DNA of 64,000 nt from Episyrphus balteatus (Eukaryota > Arthropoda > Insecta > Diptera > Syrphidae), in assembly GCF_945859705.1 (NCBI RefSeq), contig NC_079135.1, positions 111,550,721 through 111,614,720 on the forward strand, given 5' to 3'. Both the position numbers and the translations under genes were made by a program. The notes beneath the pieces were generated by a model that was not told the origin of the DNA, made no database searches, and was given only the letters and a program-made list of their open reading frames with translations. The number at the start of each line of letters is the position of its first letter. The stretch's first letter is position 1. Positions 36,297 through 49,300 of this stretch are shown here, piece after piece.

Positions 36297-36919
36297 TATA
36301 ATTGAATCATTTATTTGCAAAACATGATAAGTCCACTTTTTTTCAAAATTCGTTTTTTTGACTAAATTTGTACTCCAGGGATAACCACGTCTGTCTTTAA
36401 AATATCAACTATCTACTCCATCTATATCCGATTTTACAGCTACGCGAAATATTTTTTTAGTATCAAAAACAGAATAAGTCCCGGACTTATCATCTTTTGA
36501 AAATAAACAACAGCTTCTTTTTGTGTAAATGGTATATTAGATTAATGGCTGAAAATCTTAAGTTTAAAGCTACTTTAAAGTTAAATTAGCAGTCCGGACA
36601 TTGTATTTTATTCTCAAATACAATTGTTTGATAGACTGGGGCTAAAAGCAAAATTGCATATCCATTTAAAAACTAATTTCACATCCGTTTATTTTCAAAG
36701 TATGATAAGTCCAAAAGCGTTTTTATTTTTTATCTTTTGAGCTATCGCTCCAAAAATTAAAAACGAAACGGTATTTTGTAGCTAGGCAAGAGTTCTACAG
36801 AATATATTTTTTATAAATTTTTCTACGCATATCAAAAGAAAATAGAACGTTTTTTTCTTCTCCTGAAAAATTTAAAATCATGGACTTATCATGTTTTGCA
36901 AATAAATGATTCAATTATA
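36297..36919. mobile_element. 623-bp TA-flanked element with internal copies of its ends
   Basis: The ends are about 38-bp inverted repeats, from ATTGAATCATTTATTTGCAA to GCAAAACATGATAAGTCC. Close copies of the inner 26 bp recur inside, at 36484-36509 (inverted, GGACTTATCATCTTTTGAAA) and 36687-36712 (direct, TTTCAAAGTATGATAAGTCC). No ORF. Confidence 0.85.
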
Positions 36920-38037
36920 GGTATCTTTTGTTTTCAAAATGTGTTACAAGATCTCTTTTTCAGTGTCTTATTAGATAGCCCGATCAATCTAGAAATTTCA
37001 TCAAAGTTAATTGAAGTACAAAATTTTTGACGCAGTTAGGTTCCTTTGATGGAGTAGAATATGAAATCCTAGTTTTACACCAAAATTTGATATGCCTTAT
37101 CCCCAAAAGTGGCCCTCGATCCGTAGGTAGTAGTTTTTTTCAGTCGAATAGTATGCTGTACTTCACGTGATGCTGATAGAAACTCTCAATTGGTGTATCC
37201 CGAGACCCCATCTAATTCATTTTTCACACCATTTTTACGCTTTTATCCACTGTAAAATGCCACCTTTTGATGCAAATACATTTTTCGAAGTTTAATATCT
37301 GTTGGATTTAGTATGCTTTCCTCAGGTTTTAAGTACCTAGCTTAAATGTGTATTTTGACTTAGGAAAACAGACTGCATACTAATTTAAAAAAAAAAAAAT
37401 AAAACTGTTTTTACCCATTTTTGAAAAGTCACTACTCAATAACTCTCATTTTTGGTCCCTTTCAGTTAAATTAGGTTTTTAAAATACAGTTTCAATATTT
37501 CCGCACAACTAAATAACAAAAACCTTGCAAATAGATTGAAAATGAAATAACTCTCTTTCAACTTATTTCGCATATTTTGGACTGTTTTATAGCAAGATAT
37601 GAAAAAAAATTTGTATCTTAAATTGTCTTTGTAGGTTGCTGTTTCTTCATTTTCTCATTTGTGAGAGGATTCAATTTTCTGTTGACAATATTGTAAAGAC
37701 TCTTAGCTTCCACGTCATTATAAACTATTGGATTTATACTTATTTCGGGCACTGTATCTTTATTCGAACGCTCTATGAACTCAAAAGTCCTTTCACCTCA
37801 AAAGTCTAAAAAAATCACTTATCAATAAAGTGCCATCAAGGTCCAAGGGCACCCGAAGGTGAAGGTTCAAAAATTTCAAAAATTCAAATCCAAAAAGTTC
37901 ACAATCAAGACAAACAGTTATTACCTAACCTTCTTTAATTAAGCGTCTTATGATATCAGAATATCAGTTGGATTACACGTTATATAAAAAGTTTTTTTTG
38001 CATTTTAATAAATTTAATATTTCAAAAACGGAACCTA
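36920..38037. other. Intergenic DNA
   Basis: No gene or paired repeat recognised. Confidence 0.5.
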
Positions 38038-38146
38038 ATAGACTTGGCAAACTTAGATAAACCATATTTTGCTATTTTGTAATAATTATAATTATGCTAT
38101 ATAATTAAATAGCTAAATATGGTTTATCTAAGCTTACCAAGTCTAT
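38038..38146. mobile_element. 109-bp hairpin MITE
   Basis: ATAGACTTGGCAAACTTAGA continuing to TAAACCATATTT is mirrored at the right end, with TA directly outside both ends. Confidence 0.88.
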
Positions 38147-38395
38147 TACCTTTTCACTATTATCGAGAGATTTGACATCTAGAAGACAAAATGGTCGAGG
38201 TATTCCAAATTTAAGCAGTCACAAAATATGTTTTGATATAAAACTTGTTTTGAAATTTGTCAATAATATGGGCGTTATTAATTATTACAACACTTAAAAC
38301 CAAAATTTTAAAAAAGTAATGCCCCGTTTCTAAAAATGATTTTTAAAAAAATTATTTTTTTTGTAATCCAGATATGTACCTAATTCATTTTTCTA

Positions 38396-39120
38396 ATTCG
38401 CGACCCTAGAACAACAAGGTTCTAAGTACACCCAAGTATGTTTTGATAAAAACGCTTCTGAATATTGAAACATATGAAAAGTTTGATTTTTTGTTTATAA
38501 TTCGATGAGTTTATAGGAAATCTTTAAGATTTTAGCTTAAAACACTAATAAAAACACATTTTTAACCCTTAAATTTGACTTTAAATTTAAATTTAGAAAA
38601 ATAAAGTTCTACATAATGTATGTACCTACAATTTTTATTCTTATGACCTTAGTTATTCGATATTGAAGAATTGGGATGCATTGAAATAAAGAGATTTAAA
38701 TAATTTTTTTCCTTTTGTTTAAGAGTGGTGGATTGCAGCTATTATTTATTATTTTTATAATTAATTCCAAAAAATAAACAAAGTCTTATTGCTCAGCATT
38801 CAATTTTTTCGTCTAAACATGTAACAAAGTTCTAACTGCAAAATTGTTTGCAGTTAGAACCCTATTGCTCTCAAATCAAATCGAAAAAGAGGCAGATAGA
38901 ACTCTGTATCTCTGGATATTTTGTGAAACAAAGTTCTAAGTGGAAGTTAGAAGTTAGAAATCTCAAATGAAAATTGTGTAGATAGAACTCTGTAGCCCAG
39001 GTTATCTTCGAAACGGAAAGAGATAGAGCAAAAAAGATAGCGATTTTACCTAGATTTGATATATAACTCATTTTTTTTCAAAATTGTCGGTTAGAACCTT
39101 GTTGTTCTAAGGTCGCGAAT
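38396..39120. mobile_element. 725-bp TA-flanked element with internal copies of its ends
   Basis: The left end ATTCGCGACCCTAGAACAAC then AAGGTTCTAA is mirrored at the right, ending TCGCGAAT, with TA on both sides. The GTTCTAA word recurs inside in both orientations: CAAAGTTCTAACTGC about 38825, GCAGTTAGAACCCTATTG about 38851, ATAGAACTCTGTA about 38896 and 38980, ACAAAGTTCTAAGTG about 38929. No ORF. Confidence 0.85.
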
Positions 39121-39832
39121 TATGTACTTCTATACTATATCGATATTTAACTAAATATAAAAGCTTTTTTATAAAAAAAAATCGTTTAAAATGAAGTAAT
39201 CGTTTGTGACAAAGACAGAATACCCGTTATTTTCTTATCAAATAATGAGCTTTGTCCAAAAACTAAAAAAGACCATAGGGGCCCTTATTGAGAAAATTTA
39301 ATTTTTCTAAAAATAGTAAAATTATGTTTATTAAGATTTTAAGAGCAAAAAAAAGAAAAAGATTACAAGCTTAAAAATCATATGCCAGAAGATCAATTTT
39401 CTCCATACAAAGTCAAATTTAATTTTTCATTTGCCACAAAAAAAAAATTAACTATACCGGAAAAAACTAGTACCTCAAATTCTATTTGCCAAAAGATATA
39501 ATTTTTTGATCTGAGATCAAATATTTCAGATCTCGATTTTTAACTAGATTTACCTATTTGATCGAAACTTACACATATAACGGTTTTCTCATAGATGCCA
39601 TAGTCAGACTAAACCAAAATCAAAATCGGTTAAAAAATGTCGGTTAAAAAATGAGGAAAAATCAAAAATGGTTCTCACGGCCTCATTACATTCTCAAATA
39701 TATCGTTAACTTTAAAAAATTCCTTATTCAGAACGATTTTGTCCAAACATACACATAAATTAAAAAAATTAAAAAAAAAACAAAAGCAAATTCCAAAATA
39801 AAAAAACCACATAACTTTTCGCTATTACATTT
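39121..39832. other. Spacer before the BTB gene 3' end
   Basis: AT-rich DNA with no recognised feature. Confidence 0.5.
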
Positions 39833-39838
39833 TTTATT
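39833..39838 (-). terminator. Candidate polyadenylation signal of the BTB gene
   Basis: AATAAA on the minus strand about 100 bp after the stop codon. Confidence 0.55.
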
Positions 39839-39935
39839 GATCTCAATACAGACAGAAAAAAAAAAATAAAAAAAGGACACCTAAGGAAACTACAAACTAA
39901 CATTCAATAAAAAGCATACAAATTACACATCATTA

Positions 39936-42900
39936 TTATTCCAACATAACAGCAGCTCTATCTGGCGATGGTGATTGATTGTCAGTATGCAAAAATACAA
40001 TAGCTCTTATCAATCCATCGCGCATAGATTCACCGGGTGCTCCAACATTAAACATAAACTTAACTCTATTACAAATAATATCCGGCACACATGTGTACAT
40101 CGGATACCATCCGATCTTATTAAAGACCACATAAATCTTGTAAATACGATTGCGATAAATATAAACTGGTCGATCGAATGAAATTTCCAACATTGAATCG
40201 TAACGCACTCGCGAAGTGCAATGAGTGTATGTGAGTCGAGATCCTTGCATATCTTGAACGTGAGCATAAAGAATTTCAGCATAACGTTCCGAAAATCCAG
40301 CTGAATTCATTAGTTCTCCACATAGAACCTGAGTTGGCACTTGGACACCTAAAAAGAAGGTTATTAACATTTTGACTCTTAAAAGGTGACTTATACGAAC
40401 CAGTTATCATGATATTTGTGTCAACCTGGAAGGTCAAACCACAGTCAGTGACGCTAGTATTGCGATAGTCAAACTGCTGCTGAATAGTCCGCACGCAGTA
40501 TGATCGTCGTGTATCGTTGGTTAGATCGCTGTCGGCAAAGCGACTACTTATACTCGGAGGAGTAAGGTCAAAGAGCGAAGTGCTCACCGATGGGAAGAGT
40601 AAAGGTTTCTTTCTATCTGCAGCCGAAATGCGATAGTCGTCATAGTTATCGTGGCTGCTCGGTGGGGGGAAATTGACTTTTCTCGAAATACGAGACGTAC
40701 AGAATCCCTCGGGCATTGGACAGTCATTGATGCATGGACTGGATATTTTGATTAAAATTGAAAGAGCTTCATTTTGCTGTAATAGCTTGGATCGTGCTGG
40801 ACCTTCAGCGAACTGCTGAGGTGTCATGGTAAGGAAACGAATCTTCTTTACCGCCTGTTTCATTACACTTTGATCGGTTATCTTCCGCTGGGCATCCATG
40901 TCAACGTTTTGTTGGTCATCGTGGTGCTGCTGTTGCAGCTGTTCTGAAGATACCTCTGGTTTTGGTTCTTCCATATCATCCGGTTCAATGGTCTCATGCA
41001 TTGATTCTACATCTACAACGGGATGTTCTTCGTCAATGCTATGCGATTCAGATTGATCTCCATGACATTTACTGCTGGTACTGGGCAAATTGTCATCGTC
41101 GTCTGGCATACAGCCTCGTTCCATGGCGTAACGCAACAAGGCATTGAACAGATCTAACTCGGTTTCGATGTTGAGTTTATCGCAGTCCAGAATTGTTAGA
41201 AAAGTAGACATTTCTATGTCACAGAAATTGGGATCTGCTAAGACTTCTTTGGTCTTAGCTGCAATTATCTGAAAGAAAAAAAAACAAAGACCATCAATTT
41301 CAAGTTCTTCGATGTGATATTAGTACAGGTAATATTGGCATTTAAAAAAAATTGTTACATCCATGAAACTTGGCAAAAAGTTTGCTTATGGGATAAGAAC
41401 CAAGGATAAAAAAAAATCTATAAGAAAAAATTGTATAGAATGGTATTTTTTTCGCGGACAAGAGGGACGGGGTGAAGGTCAAAAATATAGTTCGTATTTT
41501 TGGTGAAAGGGTTTTTTTTTATGGGTTAAGTTATGTATGAGAAAGGTATCGTAACAGCTGACATACATTTTAGTAATTTTTTAAACTTGGTGAAAAAGTT
41601 TCGTTTCTTATAAGAGCTAAGAACCTAAAAAGTCTAGAATATTATCTTGACTGAAAGGGTGTTTTTTTTTTAAGAAATGATGAATCGGAATTAGTGTCAC
41701 AAAAACTGGGACAAAAATGTTACACAAACGAAAATTGATACAAATGTTTCGTTTATAACAGAAACCTAGATTCTTGGTTGGCAGTCTATACAAATACTTT
41801 AGGTGAAAGGGTGTTTTTTGGGGGGAAATCCGCGATAAGTCCGATAAAATCAATGGTTATAAAAGTTAGTTAAAATTGAAAGGGTGTTTTTTTTTTTAAG
41901 TGTAGAGAAAATATGGGTGCATTGGAAAAAGTGAGTAGTAATAGTGGTACAATATTGAAATTCAGCAATTATGTTACTTTTGAGATTATAATCAAGAATC
42001 CAAAGTAAGAATAAGAACATATACTTAAAAGGGTGTTTTTTGAGTGAAAACATTAATGATGGGTCACCCTAATAAAATTTGTTAAAAACGTTAAGTTTGG
42101 AAAAGAAAAACAATTTAGGTGAAAGGGTTTTTTTTCGTAGTTGGTGCCAAAAAGCCAATGATTCATGTAAAACATTCAATTTGTCATCAAAACCAAAAAT
42201 AAAATGAATGCAGAGCTGCCGCATGCATTTGGTCATCTGCATTTGTTTGCACATCCGCAATAATTAATGCGGATCCGGATGCAAAAAAAGTTGCGAGAGT
42301 AAAGAAATTTAGTCTATAAAGGCTTTTTTGCTTTAGTCTATAAAAGCTCATTTTTATTGTTAAAGATAATAATTTTTATTTAAAATGTAGTTACCTACAA
42401 CAAATATTAAAAGTGCTCTTCTCCTTTTGTATAAAGAAACCCTTACAAATTTAATTTAAACAAGACTTAACCCTAAGAAATGTTAACAAAAAACGAGAAT
42501 ATCTCCAAAACGTGATATGATTGAATTTTTACGACTTAAGATTTAAGACACTAAAATATTATAGAAAAGTGTAATTTGGTTTCAGTAACAAAAAAAGTTT
42601 TATTTTGTTGGTGTTATCACATATTGTATAAAAAGATATGTTGGATATTATTTTTTGTTTTTGGCAAGTTAATCTCAAAGTACCAAGACTAACTAACCAA
42701 GAAAATGTAAAGAGAAGAGGTTGCGCGAGATTGCTGGTTTTTGGCGGTCTTTTGAAAAAAAAAAATTGTTGAAAAAAACCACTCAATAAAAAAACAAAGT
42801 TAATGTTGCTCATTACTGATTTTTACATAAAAGAATAGTGCATCAGGTATAAAATCGGCTAAAGCGATAATCGATAATTGATAGTCAATAAAAGATAAAT

Positions 42901-44503
42901 TTTGGAGCAAAATTGTCGTTTTTTGACTATCAACTATAGACTATAGCGCTTGACGATTCCATCCCAGGTTTTCCAATAACGGTTACTCGAATTCTATAAA
43001 TTCAAGTACTTAGAGCGTTTCCTGAAAATATTAAACATTTTCGACACTATTTTTGAAAATGAGTTTTGGCGCAATAAAATCCTATTTTGTCGTGTCTTAA
43101 TTGAATGCGTAGGTACATAGTAACGAGTGTTTCATTTGATGTTTATTTTCAAAATTAGATATGATATCATGGGCACAAAGCCAAAACCACGATTCTGCAA
43201 AACTGTAGCTTTAAGAAAACAGAAACAGATTCAAAGTTTTAGAAACTCATTCAATCTTATGGAAACGGAAATTGATAGTTTAGGCTTCTAGGCAACAGAT
43301 GGAGGATTGGGATCGACGCAGAGTGAGTAGAGGGACCGATAACAAGTAAAATGATGGATTAAAGTGAAAATATACAAAAATGCAGATTCGCGGTTTTGGC
43401 GTTGTGCCGACGATATGGTTCCCGTATATTTGACATAGAACATTAACTATGCAGGAGACATGCAACCTTATAATTAAGGATCAAATGATGACTTCAGAAT
43501 TCAATTCCACGCAGATACCAGATCTCAAAATCCTCTTTTTTTATCGTGGTTTTTAACTGTGTAATGAATTACCATCAGAAATAAAAAATGTAAATAATCT
43601 GTAAAGATTTAAAAAAAGAAGAAAGAAGTGAACAGAATAAGGAAAGGCAGGAACCAATAAAAGACATGAAAAAAGATCAAAATACAAGGGGACATAAGGA
43701 AGTAACTGTAGAGAGGATCCCGCAATATTTGAAAGCGGCGTAGAAGACATTAAGAACAAGGAGAATAGTAACTCAGGCTAGGGAATGAAGTGAGAGAAAG
43801 ATCGTACTGTGGGTGAGAAGTGTAGAGTTTGTGAGGGTTGTTGAGGGTTAGACGAAGATGAAGCAAAGAAAATAAGGGAAAAAGTGAATGAAATAATGGA
43901 CGAGACAGGGAGGTGTTTATTAAGGATTTAAAGGAAGTGAGAAGTGATAAGGCGAGAAAGAGGGCAAAAGAGTAGGGAGAAGGAAAACTTGTAACCTTTT
44001 GGGGTTACATACATATATATCCAAGAACTTGAACATACCTCCATACTGCTCTGCATTAGCCTTGGTTCATCGAAGAGCTTAGCAAATTCATACGCCCGGC
44101 AGGCATTCTTAGGACTCAAATCAGCCCATAAAAAGTGCGTACATTGTGCAACAACATGAGGCAACAGATATTTCTTAGCCACATAGCATAGTTCACAGGC
44201 TTTGTCAAATGAACTTATATTAATTTTGTCAGAGTAAATGTACTCCAACATGGCGTGGAAGGCTTCCGGCTGGACATCGGGTATCACAATGGGATCAGTT
44301 TTGTCTGGCAAATTGCCATAGAACATTCGTTCGAAAACTGGCGATGCCATGGCCAGAATGAGCTTATGGCCAGGGAGAAGTTTCTGATTGGGCGGAGTGC
44401 CTACAAGGAATCGACAGTCGGCCCATTTTTCAGTGTCCAGCAAATGTTGGCCGCGATCACGAATGTTTTGATAATTGTTTTGCCAATCAACCATTTGATC
44501 CAT
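39936..44503 (-). CDS. BTB-BACK-PHR domain protein (BTBD6/lute type)
   Basis: Exons in order are 44503-44039, 41268-40401 and 40348-39936, giving 581 residues. Residues about 20-125 are a BTB/POZ domain (ADCRFLVG, LPGHKLILAMASPVFERMFY, EYIYSDKINI). A BACK domain follows from about 130 (CTHFLWADLSPKNACRAYEF) and is interrupted at about 210-281 by an acidic, Gln- and Ser-rich low-complexity insert. A PHR domain occupies the C terminus from about 410 (GLTFQVDTNIMITG, VQVPTQVLCGEL, GAPGESMRDG). Proteins of this layout are usually substrate adaptors for Cullin-3 ubiquitin ligases. The ATG at 44503 (AAAAATGG) is the first real one; an upstream in-frame extension has only TTG. The donor after exon 2 (G then GTTCGT) is weak but is the only one that keeps frame. 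By memory it may be the CG17068 orthologue. Confidence 0.88.
41490..42140. repeat. Diverged array around a GAAAGGGTGTTTTTT motif
   Basis: In the first BTB intron the word GAAAGGGTGTTTTTT or a close variant occurs at about 41502, 41653, 41806, 41877, 42028 and 42120, always in the same direction. Sequence between the copies is only loosely related, for example AAACTTGGTGAAAAAGTTTC and AAAACTGGGACAAAAATGTT. Confidence 0.65.
42141..44038 (-). other. BTB gene intron 1, remainder
   Basis: Contains a partial inverted repeat at about 42860-42955 (GATAATTGATAGTCAATAAA facing TTTTTTGACTATCAACTATA). A repeat at about 43175-43275 (GCCAAAACCACGATTCTGCA) is shared in reverse orientation with 60.8 kb. A GA-rich stretch covers 43600-43990. 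No exon is evident. Confidence 0.5.
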
Positions 44504-44857
44504 TTTTCGTTTGTTTCTTTTATTCAATGTAGATATTTTATTTGAAAGTAATAATATATTATTTAAATATATTCAAACATTTAACATTTAAAAACAAGAA
44601 TAATAATAATTTTCAATTTTTGTAATTTTGGTGAAAATTTACGCAGTTTTGTTATTTATTTTATTTTCTTTTTTTTGACATTTTCTTTTATGTGTTCTCA
44701 CAATAGTTACCATTGTGAATTGTTCTCAATTCACAATGGTAAATCCAAAATTGATGTGTACAGTTTGAGAGAAGAGTTTGAATGAAATTCTTTTTAAAAG
44801 TTTAGGCTGTGGTATCACTAAAATAAAATAAAAAAAAATTAAATAAAATAAAATAAA

Positions 44858-45376
44858 ATTGAATTGAATTGAATTGAATTGAATTGAATTGAATTGAATT
44901 GGATTGAATTGAATTGAATTGAATTGAATTGAATTGAATTGAATTGAATTGAATTGAATTGAATTGAATTGAATTGAATTGAATTGAATTGAATTGAATT
45001 GAATTGAATTGAATTGAATTGAATTGAATTGAATTGAATTGAATTGAATTGAATTGAATTGAATTGAATTGAATTGAATTGAATTGAATTGAATTGAATT
45101 GAATTGAATTGAATGGAATTTAATTGAATTGAATTGAATTGAATTGAATTGAATTGAATTGACCTGTATCAATTGAATTGAATTGAATTGAATTGAATTG
45201 AATTGAATTGAATTGAATGGAATTGAATTGAATTGAATTGAATTGAATTGAATTGAATTGAATTGAATTGAATTGAATTGAATTGAATTGAATTGAATTG
45301 AATTGAATTGAATTGAATTGAATTGAATTGAATTGAATTGAATTGAATTGAATTGAATTGAATTGAATGGAATGGA
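44858..45376. repeat. GAATT pentanucleotide array, about 520 bp
   Basis: About one hundred GAATT units with rare variants (GGATT 44901, GAATGGAATTTAATT about 45112, a break at 45162-45171). It is preceded by TAAAATAAAATAAAA at 44822-44858. Because five and three are coprime, all frames remain open over long distances; the resulting ORFs are not genes. It lies between the divergent BTB and Surf4 genes. Confidence 0.97.
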
Positions 45377-46360
45377 GAACAAAATCGAAACGTATTTGTC
45401 ATATTTATACTATGCAGTTCGGGCTGAAAATTAAATTTTCGTTTCCAACTGTACATAGTTATACTGACTAAGTTTAGTAAGATTCACAGATCAAATTTTG
45501 TAAATACAAACAAAAATACAACTAGATTTAGTATCTACACTCTGTCATTTCTGACATCTAGGACAAAAAAAGTTGTAGTACGCACAACAATTTGTGTGTC
45601 AATATTTGGCAAGGGAATTGCTGATGTTTCGAAAGAAAAATGTCAGTAATTCATAATCCGTCTGTTTTTTTTCTTATTTTTTGTATTCTATTCACCTAGG
45701 TTTGTCAACAAAACAGCTTTATTATTAAAATTTCCTTTAACCGCTATTGATACCTTTCTGTTCTGGTCAATCAGCGTTTCAAAGCGACATATTCGCAACT
45801 ACAAAAATGTGATATGATGACTTCCGATGTAATCTCTTCCTTAATATTTTATTTTATCTTTTCGTCTCCTACTGTACACTATTTCTTGTGGATTATGTGG
45901 ATTATGTGGAACTTACACATCATTTGACATTTTCACAATCCACACACAACACACACACAACGAAAACCAAAAAAAATAGAAAAGAACAACAACATATCAA
46001 AACACCATAAAATTCTTCATAACTTTCATTTCAAACCCACCCTTTATCTCTTTCACTCTCATGCAATATGCAAAAAACCTACATGACAGCTCCACAAATT
46101 TTGGCCCATCTACTTCTACAAGTTGGCATTTTCTTCGTTCCTCGCCTGCTCGCTAGCCACTGCTGTAAAAAACGATCGCTCTACTAGAGCGTAGATAACT
46201 TGATTCCAAAAAAAAATTCCGTTTTAGTTTTTTTTTTGTTTAACATATTAAAAAAATTAAAACTATATTATAATTGCAATCAGGTGTCTTTTCTTCAAAT
46301 TTACACAGTGTGTGAGTGCGTGATCCTTTATAAACCTTCAACAAAAGTGAAAAAACAATC
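45377..46360. other. Upstream region of Surf4
   Basis: No ORF of interest. CACA-type microsatellite at about 45943-45960. The bidirectional spacer should hold the BTB and Surf4 promoters, but I see no clear TATA plus initiator pair. Confidence 0.5.
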
Positions 46361-49300
46361 ATGAACATCCCCAACGAATATATTTCCAAAACGGAGGACG
46401 TCGCCGATCAGGTAAGAATCAAAAGTTGTCATGTCGAAAATACAATCTTAAAATATCTCAAAAGTCTGGCTGAATGATGAAAAATATGAAAATTCATCAA
46501 CATTTTTGCCAAAATCATTTTTATCCACACGCGAAAACGACCCCCTGTTTCGTTGTCGTCGTCGTCGTGGTGAAGCACACATTTCAACTTTTTCTGCCAT
46601 TGTGTGTTGTTGCCTACGAAAACCAAAAAATGTCAACGTCATCGATGAATTTCACGAACAAATAATTCAGAAATGAAAATATTTCTTTTTTTTTGTGTTG
46701 GTTTTGGTTTCTCTCAGCTTTGCTCGTGTTGTTCCTTTTTGGTCGTGTGTTGTTTTCTGTGTTCTATTTTATTTTTAAGAACCACATACAACTGTTGTTT
46801 GTTTAGGTAATTGTTCTCTCGATTAACAGTAAAAGTTATGTGAATTTTTTCTTGAATGTCCTCGAGTGTCTTTCCCTCTTTTCCCTCCCCCTTCTTCTTT
46901 TGGTCCATTAACATCTTCCAAATACTCCATGCATTCATGCATATTCAATAAAACCCATTTTCACCATCTTCGAACCAGTTGGTTGGTCAGTAGCATTTTT
47001 TCTGTTTGACCACTTTCGCTCGTAGCCTCAAGTCGACCCAATTTGAAATTCTTTAAAAGAAAGGAAAATTTATTCAAGTTTCGTGTTGAATTTTATAAAA
47101 TGTAGATTGCAGAGCACCGAGAAACAGGTTTTGTAACAAAAACACTACAACTCGATAGTCGACAATCAACACAAGCCACGACATAACTTTGAATAAATGA
47201 TAATCTCCATGGGGTCTATGTGGTTACTTAATACTCAAAAGTACCTACTTTAAATTGGCAGATTTTTGGTCTAACCTTTCTTTCTTCAATTTTTACTTCT
47301 GTTTTTGTCTCGTTCAAATACTAAGGTCTTTCTTTATCATTTTTATCGAGACACCACGTATTAGAAAGAAAAAAGACAAAAAAAATACACAATCATGTTG
47401 TTCAAACAAAAATATTATGAAAAAAATAGGTATATGTCAGGGTCGGTCGGACCCAAACGAGCGCCCCCTGTGGGGCCCGTTATTTTAAGTAATTCATTTC
47501 ATTGACTTTCGAATGTGTTTTTTTCACAAAGTATCCCCAGTAAGCCTAATCCTACTTAACATTAACATAGCAACTAAGGATCTTGCAGGATCTGCCTAGA
47601 CAGACACAAACTTTAAAAATCGCAGTAATGACATATATTTTGTATTTACCCTAAAACTTGATTAACAAAATGTTAAATTACCTATAGGTAATTCCATGGT
47701 ATCGTTTTAGCAGATATTTGTATGTTTTTCTATTTTAATTATTTAACTATTCACTTAGTTAAGTATTTTAGGCCCATTTGCTGAAACGAGTCTTAAATAT
47801 TTATGTGAAACCTAAACCCTTAAGTTCTACATTACGGTTTGCACGAACTTCAAACTGTGTCATAAATTCCTCTAAGTTTAACATAACTTAGGGGGAAGAA
47901 ATAGTAGAACTTAAGCTGTTATGTTCTACCTAGGCACTTTTATTTTATGAAAAAAGCAAGAATGTCGCTCAAAAATTGATGTCGGTAGTACAAAGGACAT
48001 GAATTATTATCAATTTAATAAAAATAAACTTACATTCATTAACTTAAACCATCCACAGATGGTACAATTTACACCACAGTTTTTTGTATGAGGCACTATT
48101 TTGCTGTCATATTTCATTGACTAATTTTGACACACCAGCACATTTACACACACACACGAATAATTTTTGTTTAACCAATTAACACTTATTTTTGGCTCAA
48201 ATATACTTTTTTACACTTTTATTCCGCAAGATAAAGACACAAACTTGAAAATTTAACGATGTTGTTGTATATTAATTGCTAAATTGCTCAAAATCTATTT
48301 AAATTATTTGACGTTTCTATTGATTTGACTTTTGAATTTGAAGTTCTCAGCGATTTATATCATGAAAGTAAATCATTGCTAGGTTAAACATAAATATTTT
48401 TTAGCAACTTAGAATAAACTAAGTAAAACACAAGAGTTATGTTCGACCTAGCTAAGATGAGAATTTATGACTAGTATGAGCAAATGGGCCTTAATACATT
48501 AAGGGCCGGTTTTTTCACACTCGATTATCTTTTAACCAAGGATTTTTGTATGGAATAATCCTTGATTAAAAGATAATCGACTGTGAACAAATTGGCCCTA
48601 ACACTTAGTATAAATTAATTTGTTTCATTGTTTCTAATATTGAAAGTATCGCAACTATTGAGCTTTCTGGGAATATCTTCAAATAAGATGTAACAGGTAT
48701 GACATTCTAACGTCTTATTTGAAGATATTCTCAGAAAGCAGAATAGTTGGGATACTTTTAATATTAGAAACAATGAAACAAATTAATATACTAAGTGTTA
48801 ATATATTAAAATACTTATTTTAGTGATGGGTAAAGAAATAAGAGCGAAAAACATACAAAAATATGCCTATATGCTCTCATGGAATTACGCCTATGCAATT
48901 TGTTTAAATAGCATGTCATACATTCCTGAAAAAATTTATCTTGCAGTTTTTATTTGTTATTTCCCACAAAATTTGGACAATTTGGACTTGTTGCCCTTTT
49001 GATGCAAGCTGTTCATTTTCAAAGCTCGGCTTTACCTTTCCCTAGCACAAATCACGACCAACACATATTTCTTAGGTAATGTTATGTTTTCAAACAAATA
49101 TTCATTAAAGAAAACACTTTATCAAAGCCTTGCCATTATTGTCAACAATTCAAATGAAATAAAAAGAAACAAGTGCGCCGAGAATAACCGCAATTATTTT
49201 CATTTCCCTTCTTGCTCTTTTTGGGCAAATCTACATGATTTCTATGTAAAAAAAAACTTTTTAATATTCATTGAGCGCATTAAGGTTGAGATGAGACAAT

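Noticed and set aside
44504..44527. Eight-codon N-terminal extension of the BTB protein
   Set aside because: The extension begins with TTG; the first ATG in good context is at 44503.
44726..45456. Long minus-strand ORFs reading repeated SIQFN
   Set aside because: They are the GAATT array read in frame; a pentanucleotide without stops stays open by chance.
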